A stretch of DNA of 64,000 nucleotides, from assembly GCA_963725215.1 (NCBI GenBank), contig CAVRXQ010000007.1, positions 434,001-498,000 on the forward strand, in the 5' to 3' direction. Both the position numbers and the translations under genes were made by a program. A model generated the notes under the pieces. It had not been told where the DNA came from. It worked only from the letters and a program-made list of their open reading frames with translations, and did no database searches. Below are positions 53,349 through 61,292 of the stretch, piece by piece; position 1 is the stretch's first letter; the number at the start of each line of letters is the position of its first letter. Origin of the DNA: CAVRXQ01 sp963725215 (GTDB lineage: Bacteria > Actinomycetota > Acidimicrobiia > Acidimicrobiales > Bog-793).

Positions 53349-53554
53349 GCGCCACGCGGTCGGGAGTCGGAGGGGACTCTCCCGATCGAACGAGAGCCCC
53401 TCATGGCTAACGCCTCCTCGCGTGACATGGGATGGCCCGCCAAGCGGCGCAGGGCGAGGTCAACCGCTTCGGTTTTGGTGCGCAAGTGGTATCGGTCCAT
53501 TACCGCTTGGAGATAGGTGTCCTCGATCTCAATGTTCGTTCGAACCTTCGACAT
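53345..53554 (-). CDS. vapB: Antitoxin VapB (ribbon-helix-helix type)
   Basis: A 69-residue antitoxin. The N-terminal VRTNIEIEDTYLQAVMDRYHLRTKTEAVDLALRRL is the RHH DNA-binding and dimer domain of the VapB47/DUF2191 kind. The tail (GHPMSREEALAMRGS) should fill the VapC active site. The ATG at 53554 is chosen because it borders the operator repeat. Confidence 0.9.
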   Translation of the reverse strand: MSKVRTNIEIEDTYLQAVMDRYHLRTKTEAVDLALRRLAGHPMSREEALAMRGSRSIGRVPSDSRPRGA

Positions 53555-53591
53555 ACACGTACTATACACGAACCGTGTACGGCACGTGTAT
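53553..53591 (-). promoter_or_regulatory. vapBC operator/promoter inverted repeat
   Basis: A 39-bp region with outer arms ATACACGT and ACGTGTAT (perfect) and inner arms GTACAC / GTGTAT (5 of 6). On the minus strand TATAGT lies 8-9 bases before the vapB ATG, so it can serve as a -10 box. This fits autoregulation by VapB-VapC. Confidence 0.7.
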
Positions 53592-53728
53592 GACCTGGTC
53601 ACGTCGCGAACGTGAATGCGACGGATTATCACGGCGCGAAGTATCAGGAGCCGTGAACGAAAATGGTGGGCCGTGCTGAAATGAATTCGACAAAAGGAAT
53701 GCCAAACCGCCGTTGACATGCGAGTTAG

Positions 53729-53801
53729 TGGGGCCGGGAGGGATCGAACCTCCGACCAAGGGATTATGAGTCCCCTGCTCTGACCACTGAGCTACGGCCC
53801 C
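53729..53801 (-). tRNA. tRNA-Ile2 (CAT anticodon, lysidine type)
   Basis: A 73-nt cloverleaf on the minus strand: acceptor GGGGCCG/CGGCCCC, D stem GCTC/GAGC, anticodon loop CTCATAA and T arm GGAGG-TTCGATC-CCTCC. CCA is not encoded. The D arm, anticodon stem and variable loop (AGAGCAGGxGACTCATAATC, CTTGGTC) resemble E. coli ileX, so I favour Ile2 over elongator Met; the two share the CAT anticodon. Confidence 0.88.
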
Positions 53802-54039
53802 GACCGACCGGGTGCGATGAGGTGTCTGCGGTCCAGCCGAGCCCCCAGCGTTTACCGGTGCGAGTCGACACTGATTTCAGCACGTCGCGGGCCTCGACGA
53901 CGCGTGCGTGGTACTTCGGCGCGGTTTTCTCGCCGGTCCCACAAGAGGATTGACGCGGACCTAGATCGCTCGGGAGACGCGCTGAACGCGACTTTTCGAG
54001 GACGGTGGCCAAGTCGGTCGGAGGCGTTCCGGTGAAGAG
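53802..54039. other. Sequence between tRNA-Ile2 and the IS remnant
   Basis: About 240 bases with no gene that I can support. It presumably includes the tRNA promoter. Confidence 0.35.
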
Positions 54040-54281
54040 TGTCGGTTGATTGACGACGGAACAACTTCGGCAGACGTGAACCTGTTGGCGACCGACGCCG
54101 AAGGCCTTGGCTACCTCGGTGACCGAGAAGCCGTCGCGTTGGACGGCGAGTACTGCGTCATAGCGCTGTTCCACCTTGCTGAGCTCATTGAGCACTCGGC
54201 CACCTCCCAGCGCGTCTCGGCGCAGATTGGTGGCACAAGGTGTCGGGCGTCACCCGAACACGTTTCGTGAATCAACCGAAT
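54040..54281 (-). mobile_element. Internally deleted IS481-type element remnant with terminal inverted repeats
   Basis: Ends carry matching inverted repeats: TCGGTTGATTGACG at 54042-54055 and, on the other strand, TTCGGTTGATTCACG at 54266-54280. Inside, on the minus strand from GTG 54195, is the N-terminus of an IS481-like transposase (NELSKVEQRYDAVLAVQRDG, then VTEVAKAFGVGRQQVHV, a helix-turn-helix). The DDE catalytic part is gone. About 240 bases remain, so it could only move in trans. Confidence 0.65.
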
Positions 54282-54321
54282 ACGAAATGTCGCAGTTCAA
54301 CCGGATATTTACACGGAGGCG

Positions 54322-54394
54322 CTCCGGGGGAGAGACTCGAACTCTCAACCACACGGTTAACAGCCGCGTGCTCTGCCAATTGAGCTACCCCGGA
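54322..54394 (-). tRNA. tRNA-Asn (GTT anticodon)
   Basis: A 73-nt cloverleaf on the minus strand: acceptor TCCGGGG/CCCCGGA with discriminator G, D stem GCTC/GAGC, anticodon loop CTGTTAA, and T arm GAGAG-TTCGAGT-CTCTC. CCA is not encoded. Confidence 0.95.
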
Positions 54395-54450
54395 TTGGAA
54401 CGTCGGCACCCTACCAGCAGCCTCGCCGGCGAATAAATGCGTCGACGTAC

Positions 54451-54491
54451 AAAAAACTAGCCAGCCCCCCTCATTTGCCGAGGGGGGCTGG
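54451..54491 (-). terminator. Intrinsic terminator of satP
   Basis: A perfect 12-bp stem (CCAGCCCCCCTC with its complement) and 7-base loop. On the minus strand it is followed by CTAGTTTTTTG. It lies 49 bases after the satP stop and is the clearest Rho-independent terminator in the window. Confidence 0.9.
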
Positions 54492-54539
54492 ATGTTTCTC
54501 CCGGTCGGGACAAGCCCGCCGGTCGGTCGTCGATGCGTA

Positions 54540-55139
54540 CTAGTTCAACGGAAAGACGGGAAGAACCGTCCTCTTGAACGTCGAGTTGGTGACCGCGGCA
54601 AACGACGCGTACCACGCGAAGATCGCCGTGGCGATGCCGACGTCGCCGCCGGCCTTTACCACGTTCGCTTTGCCGGAGAATGTTCCGGCACAGAGGAGCG
54701 CGAACGTCACGGTCAAGGTCAGAAAGACCATGAACACCGCACCGCTCGTCTTCATCGAAGCGATCAACATGTAGAAGGTGAAGATCGTCCACGCGAGCAG
54801 GAAATAACCCCAGCCGGTCGAGTACGTGAACCCGCTGGGGAACTTCGTCAACTCAACGTAGACCGCGATCCAGAACGCTCCGTACGAGCTGAACGCAAGC
54901 GCGCCGAAGGTGTTGCCCTTGCGAAACTCCCACATACCGGCGAGCAGCTGGGCCAGTCCTCCGTAAGCGAGCGCGAGCGGCAACACGTCGTTTACGCCCG
55001 TGACCGTCAACACCTGGCTGTTCACCAGGCTCAATATGAACGTCGTCATCGCGAAACCGGCGAGTCCGAGGGGACCGGGGTCTGCGATCGATACGGGAGT
55101 CGGCTGTGAACTTCCCGGGCCCATCTCCGTCGTTGACAT
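54540..55139 (-). CDS. satP: Acetate/succinate transporter, GPR1/FUN34/SatP family
   Basis: A 199-residue membrane protein with six helices. The family signature PGPLGLAGFAMTTFILS lies near residues 21-37, and GLAQLLAGMWEFRKGNTFGALAFSSYGAFW follows. SatP-type proteins import acetate or succinate with protons, or form acetate channels. It lies downstream of acs on the same strand (384-base gap), so uptake and activation of acetate are linked. A strong terminator follows. Confidence 0.9.
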   Translation of the reverse strand: MSTTEMGPGSSQPTPVSIADPGPLGLAGFAMTTFILSLVNSQVLTVTGVNDVLPLALAYGGLAQLLAGMWEFRKGNTFGALAFSSYGAFWIAVYVELTKFPSGFTYSTGWGYFLLAWTIFTFYMLIASMKTSGAVFMVFLTLTVTFALLCAGTFSGKANVVKAGGDVGIATAIFAWYASFAAVTNSTFKRTVLPVFPLN

Positions 55140-55523
55140 CTACCTAATTCCCCCTTGCTCTCGGTTCTGGTGCGGCCGTTGAGGCCGCTGCCCTTGACCT
55201 ACAAGCACTCCGGTAGCTGCTTTTTCTCCTTCCCGCCGCTTCGCGTTCCAACCGCGGCGCGGCAGAACCACCGCGAACGGTACCCCCGCAGATGCGGCTC
55301 TGCTCGGATTGCAACGCGACGGACGTGGGCAAACGTCCTGTAGCTGGTCCGTCGACGTCGACGTCGACGTCGACGCGAACGAGCGATGGTGCGCGTCGGG
55401 CGCCCACGTGCTCGAAGGCCTTGATCCCGAGACACGTCAGGTCGGCGAGCCCGCGCCGCGCGCCAAGCCCGCTTGGCGCGACGAGCTCGCGCCGAGCGAC
55501 GCCCAGGCGGCCTCTCGGCCGCG
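55140..55523. other. Intergenic region between acs and satP
   Basis: About 385 GC-rich bases, open in several frames but without a protein-like sequence. It should hold the satP promoter and includes a short tandem repeat. No RNA or riboswitch is recognised. Confidence 0.4.
55351..55374. repeat. (GTCGAC)4 tandem repeat
   Basis: Four perfect copies of the self-complementary hexamer GTCGAC upstream of satP. It can form a cruciform and could be prone to slippage. Confidence 0.85.
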
Positions 55524-57668
55524 CTATTCGGCGTTCCCGAACGACTTGATCTCTTCGAGTTCCTCCGATGAGAGCTCGCGCGGAACATCGCCGTGCGAGA
55601 CCTTCTCGCTTTGGACGTAGTGCCGGATCTCGTCGACCACCTCGGGGTTTGCGAGGGTCGTGACGTCGCCGACGTCCGTGAAGTTCGAGATGCTGGCGAC
55701 GACGCGTCGCATGATCTTGCCCGACCGCGTCTTCGGCATGTCGACGACGATCCAGACCTTCTTCGGTCGTGCCACCTTGCCGATCTCGGTCTCGATGGCC
55801 TTCGAGACTTTCTCTTCGATGTCGGGACCGGGCTTGATTCCGGGCTTGACCGCGACGTACATCTCGACGGCGCGTCCGCGCAGCTCGTCGACGACGGGCA
55901 CGGCGGCCGCCTCGGCGATCTCGTCGACGGTGATAGCCGCGGACTCGAGCTCTTTTGTGCCAAGCCGGTGTCCGGAGACATTGATGACATCGTCGACTCG
56001 CCCGAGGATGCGGAAGTAACCGTCGGCGGCTTGCATCGCGCCGTCGTTCGAGAAGTAAGGCCAGTCGTGCCAGTCCGTGCTCGACTTGTCGCGGTTGTAC
56101 TTCTCGTAATACGTCTTCACGAAGCGGTCCGGGTCACCCCAAATCGTCTGGAAGATGCCTGGCCAGGGATTGCGGATGCAGATGTTGCCGGCGATCCCGC
56201 TTCCCTTCTCGATCTCCTTGCCGTCCTCGTCGAGGATGATCGGGAAGACCCCGAGCACGCCCGGCCCGCAGCTGCCGGGCTTCATCGGATCGAGCGCCGG
56301 AATGGTGCTGCCGAGGAAGCCGCCGTTTTCCGTCTGCCACCAAGTGTCGACGATCACCGCCTCGCCCTTGCCGACGACCTCGTGGTACCAGCGCCACACG
56401 TCAGGCTCGATCGGTTCGCCGACCGTCGTCATGTGCTTGAAGCGGTAGTTGTACTTCTTCGGCTCATCGGGCCCCAGCTTGCGAAGCATCCGGATCGTCG
56501 TCGGAGCGGTGTGGAAGGTCGTCACCCCCAAGTGCTCGGCGATCCGCCACGGTCTTCCGGCGTCGGGGTAGGTAGGCGCGCCTTCGTACATCACCGTCGT
56601 CGTCCCGAGCGCGAGCGGCCCGTAGACGATGTAGGAGTGGCCGGTGATCCAGCCAATGTCGGCCGCGCACCAGTAGGTGTCTTCTGGATGGATGTCCTGG
56701 TAGTACTTCGAGGTACCGGTGACGTAGGCGAGGTAACCGCCCGTGCTGTGCTGGCAGCCCTTCGGGCGCCCAGTCGTGCCACTCGAGTACATCAGGAAAA
56801 GCGGCGCTTCGGCGGGCATTGACACCGGGTCGACGAGTTGGCCGGCGTAGTCGCGCATGACCTCGTCGACGAAGAAGTCGCGGCCATCGACCATCGGGGT
56901 CTGCGACGAGTACTGCCCGGGGTGACGGCGGAAGACGAGCACCTTGTCGACTTTCTGGCCTTCCTCGGCCACGCGGGCGATCGCCTCGTCAGCCTTCGCC
57001 TTGTGGTCCGAGAGCGTCCCCGCCCGGTAGTAGGCGTCCATCGTGATGAGGACTTTGCTTTGGGAGTCCGCGACGCGTCCCCCGCAAGCGGCGCCCGAAA
57101 AGCCGGCGAAGACCTCGGAGTGGATGACCCCGAGACGGGCGCACGCCAGCATCACGATCGGGAGCTCGGGGACCATCGGCATGTGGAGGGTGACGCGATC
57201 ACCCGTCTTCAGGTCGCAAAATCCTCGCAAGAGGGCGGCCATCTCATTAACGCGGCGGTAGAGCTCCTGGTAGGTGATCGCCTGGGTCGGCGCGTCCTCG
57301 GGCTCGGGGACCCACAGGATCGCCGCCTTGTTGCGGTCCTCTTGCAGGTGGCGGTCGACGCAGTTGTAGCTCGCGTTCAGGCGTCCGCCGACGAACCACT
57401 TCCAAAATGGCGGCTTGCTCGTATCGAGTGTCGTGTGCCAGTACTCGTCCCAGCTCAGGAGGTCGGCGTACTCCTTGAAGCACTCCGGGAAGTTCTCCTC
57501 GGAAAAGCGCTGGCGAATGTCGGGATCGGTGGCATTGGCCTGGCCGATGAAGCGGGCCGGCGGATAGACGTATTCCTCTTCACGCCAGTGGACGGCGATC
57601 GCCGCTTCAGATACCGATGGGATATCGGCACTGAAATCCGCCCCGGACGAAGAAGTTTTTGCAGACAT
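55524..57668 (-). CDS. acs: Acetyl-CoA synthetase (AMP-forming)
   Basis: A 714-residue adenylate-forming enzyme: acetate + ATP + CoA to acetyl-CoA + AMP + PPi. The AMP-binding loop YSSGTTGRPKG, the substrate motif DTWWQTENGG, GRVDDVINVSGHRLGT and the C-terminal catalytic lysine in TRSGKIMRR are all present. That lysine is the known site of regulatory acetylation in the family. ATG at 57668 follows GAGAGGGGGA; the start 10 codons upstream is less likely. With satP it forms an acetate-use pair. Confidence 0.95.
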   Translation of the reverse strand: MSAKTSSSGADFSADIPSVSEAAIAVHWREEEYVYPPARFIGQANATDPDIRQRFSEENFPECFKEYADLLSWDEYWHTTLDTSKPPFWKWFVGGRLNASYNCVDRHLQEDRNKAAILWVPEPEDAPTQAITYQELYRRVNEMAALLRGFCDLKTGDRVTLHMPMVPELPIVMLACARLGVIHSEVFAGFSGAACGGRVADSQSKVLITMDAYYRAGTLSDHKAKADEAIARVAEEGQKVDKVLVFRRHPGQYSSQTPMVDGRDFFVDEVMRDYAGQLVDPVSMPAEAPLFLMYSSGTTGRPKGCQHSTGGYLAYVTGTSKYYQDIHPEDTYWCAADIGWITGHSYIVYGPLALGTTTVMYEGAPTYPDAGRPWRIAEHLGVTTFHTAPTTIRMLRKLGPDEPKKYNYRFKHMTTVGEPIEPDVWRWYHEVVGKGEAVIVDTWWQTENGGFLGSTIPALDPMKPGSCGPGVLGVFPIILDEDGKEIEKGSGIAGNICIRNPWPGIFQTIWGDPDRFVKTYYEKYNRDKSSTDWHDWPYFSNDGAMQAADGYFRILGRVDDVINVSGHRLGTKELESAAITVDEIAEAAAVPVVDELRGRAVEMYVAVKPGIKPGPDIEEKVSKAIETEIGKVARPKKVWIVVDMPKTRSGKIMRRVVASISNFTDVGDVTTLANPEVVDEIRHYVQSEKVSHGDVPRELSSEELEEIKSFGNAE

Positions 57669-57794
57669 CCGTCCCCCTCTCGTCGTGACGAGGATCATTA
57701 TGTCCGTCGTTTGTCACTGGCGCTCGTCCCCCTTTGTGGCACCTGCGACGCGAGGTGCCCGACCGTCCGACCGGCCGGAGGTCGGCGCGGGGAT

Positions 57795-58918
<1,124 letters not shown>

Positions 58919-58919
<1 letters not shown>

Positions 58920-60808
58920 TAGCCCTCCTGCTGGCGATCGGCGAGCCACGCTACCAACGCCTTGGCCGTCGCCATCTCCTCCACCGACCCTCCCGTGCGC
59001 ACGAGCGGATCGTGCAGGACTTGGAGTTCCGTGCGCAGCCATGCTTGTTCTGTGAGCACCTGAACGACGCCTTCCGCCCGCCCGTCGCGCTGTGCGACTC
59101 GCGCTTCGGATTCGAGGTCCCGCAAAGCTCGACTTGCCGAGGCGCGGACGAGGGCGAGGTAGGTCCCCTCGGCGTCGAGGTCGTCTGGAACCTCGCTCAC
59201 CGCAATCACGCGCAACAGTTCCGACGCGACGGGATCCGCCCTTTCGATCGCCGTCGCGAGATCGCGCGCATTGGCGAGCGCGTGAAACGCCGCGCGTTGT
59301 ATCGGATCGGAGAACAGCGCTTTGTTGAAGAGCGCCCGGGCGTCTTCTGGGTGCTCGATGGCGCAGATCAGCGCGTCGCGCGCTGCGACCTGTTCGTCTG
59401 TGGCCCCTCGGCGGTGCTCCACGGCGCCTCGCCTGCCGCGTTCAGGGCGCGCACCGTCGCCGTCACTCTCGTCGGTGCGACGTTGTTCGTCGAGGTCCTT
59501 CGGCCTCGAAGCTGCCGAGGTGACGAGGGCGCGCAAGCGGTCCGGCGCGATCTGCGTGCGGTCTGCCACATCGATCAAGTACTGGTCACGCACGATCTCG
59601 TTCGGGTGCTCGGCGATCGCCGCGGTCGCTTCTTCTGCAGCGCGGCTTCGGCCTTCTGGCGTACGGAGGTCCGAAGCGGCAAGCGCCCGCTCGATGCGAA
59701 AGCCAAGGAACGGCCGTGCGGCCTGCACCGCTTTTGCCAACGCGTCTGGAGCGTTGCGCGCCAGCTCGGCAGGATCGTCCCCTTCTGGCAATTCGGCGAC
59801 GGCGAGTTCGATCTCGTGGCGCTTTTCCCACTGGTAAAGGCGCGCCGCGGCCGCCTCTCCCGCCGCGTCAGCGTCGAAGGCGAGAACGACCCGCTTCGCG
59901 AAGTGGGAGAGCACCTGGAAGTGGTCCTCGGTGAGGGCGGTGCCGCACGTCGCGACGGCTTGGGGGATGCCGGCGAGATGAAAGCCGATCACGTCGGTGT
60001 ATCCCTCGCACACGATCGCTTCGGCGGTGCGCGACATCTCGGCCTTCGCCCAGTTCAGCCCGTACAGCGTCCGGCGCTTCTGGTAGATCGGCGACTCGGG
60101 GGAGTTGCGGTACTTCGGGCCAGCCTCGTAATTGCTCGCGCGGAGCTGCTCGGGAAGGACGCGGCCGCCGAACGCGATCGGCTGGCCGCCGGCGTCGAGG
60201 ATCGGGAACATCACCCGGTCCCTGAACGCGTCCTGCATTCGGCCGCGCTGGTTCTCGAAGGCGATGCCCGCCTGACGCAACAGGGCAGGCGGCGCGCCGA
60301 GCGCCTTTGTCAGTTCGTCGAAACCCGCCGGCGCGTAGCCGAGGCGGAACTTCCGTACGACTTCACCGTCGTATCCGCGCGAACGCAAGTAGTTGCGCGC
60401 CTTGCCGGCGTCGGGACGCTCCAAAAGCCGCTCGTGGTAGAAGGTGGCGGCCTTTTCGAGAACGGAGAGGAGCTCTTTTCGTCGGGTTCGGTCCTCGTCG
60501 CGCCCGCCCGCCGCGTCGCGTCGGATCGTGATCCCCGCCCTCATCGCCAAGCGTTCGACCGCGTCGACGAAGTCGAGCCCTTCGGTCTCGCGCACGAAGG
60601 TGATCGCGTCACCGTGCGCTTGGCAGCCAAAGCAGTAGTAGAGGCCCTCTTCGGCGTTGACGCTGAACGACGGTGTGCGCTCGGAGTGGAACGGGCAAAG
60701 GCCCTGGAAGCGTCGGCCGACCCGCTTCAGCGCGGTGTGCTCGCCGATCAGGGCGACGACGTCGGTCGCGGCGCGGACCCGAGCGACATCTTCGTCGGGA
60801 ATCCCCAC
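58919..60808 (-). CDS. dnaG: DNA primase DnaG
   Basis: A 629-residue primase. The N-terminal zinc-binding domain has CPFHSERTPSFSV and YYCFGCQAHGD (Cys-His-Cys-Cys). The catalytic core contains the TOPRIM motifs VCEGYTDVIGFHLAG and LAFDADAAGEAAA. The C-terminal helicase-interaction domain is present but of low complexity. GTG at 60808 gives the normal start (GIPDEDVARVRAATDVVALIGEH). It overlaps the sigma factor gene and follows the DUF3052 gene by 49 bases. Confidence 0.95.
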
Positions 60809-60857
60809 GTTGCCGACCGTATCCGCTCGTTGAGGCGGCGGTCGCGGACGAAGGTCC

Positions 60858-61292
60858 TTACTTGTGACGCCTCGAGAACCGAAGGGCCGACCAATCTTCA
60901 TCGAGCGCCGCGACCTTCGTGTCGACGAGGCCGAGCGCCAACCCAGCTGTCCTCACGGCGTCGTCGGTGAGGTCGCTTTTGTGACCTCCGGCGCGCCGGG
61001 GCCAGCAAAGCCACAAAGGCGCGAATTCCTGGCCGCGATTCGCCAACGCTCCGACGAGCGAGTCGAGCTCATTGCGACCCCGTACGAATGCGAGGGTGAT
61101 CGATGACGAGGCGGCGCGTTGTGGCATGCGAAGACGCGCCGAACTCGAACGCTCGATCACGCAGCCGGGCGGCGGGTCGATGAGGGAGAAGTCCTTTGGC
61201 GCGTCGATGAGGAGGACCGAAGGGCGGTCCGCGAGTCCGAGCTTCTTCGACTGCGGAGTCGGTGTCGGATGGACGCCAGCTTCGGTGTTCAG
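60858..61292 (-). CDS. DUF3052-like protein, probably starting at CTG
   Basis: The C-terminal part, LWLCWPRRAGGHKSDLTDDAVRTAGLALGLVDTKVAALDEDWSALRF, is the DUF3052-type pattern (WPKxxS...DLT...GLVDxKxxAxDxxWSGLR). The first conventional start in frame is GTG at 61160 (100 residues). The same frame runs on upstream with family-like sequence (KKLGLADRPSVLLIDAPKDFSLID) back to the end of ppdK. No ATG, GTG or TTG exists there; the only candidate is CTG at 61292, forming a CTGA overlap with the ppdK stop. That would give 144 residues, the usual size. Function unknown. Confidence 0.75.
   Translation of the reverse strand: MNTEAGVHPTPTPQSKKLGLADRPSVLLIDAPKDFSLIDPPPGCVIERSSSARLRMPQRAASSSITLAFVRGRNELDSLVGALANRGQEFAPLWLCWPRRAGGHKSDLTDDAVRTAGLALGLVDTKVAALDEDWSALRFSRRHK

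Noticed and set aside
53729..53801. Annotation as elongator tRNA-Met
   Set aside because: The CAT anticodon is shared, but the D arm, anticodon stem and variable loop match the Ile2 (lysidine) type better. A tRNA classifier would settle it.
59012..60970. Long open frame antisense to dnaG
   Set aside because: The sense strand is an unmistakable primase; the antisense translation has no family features and no ribosome site.
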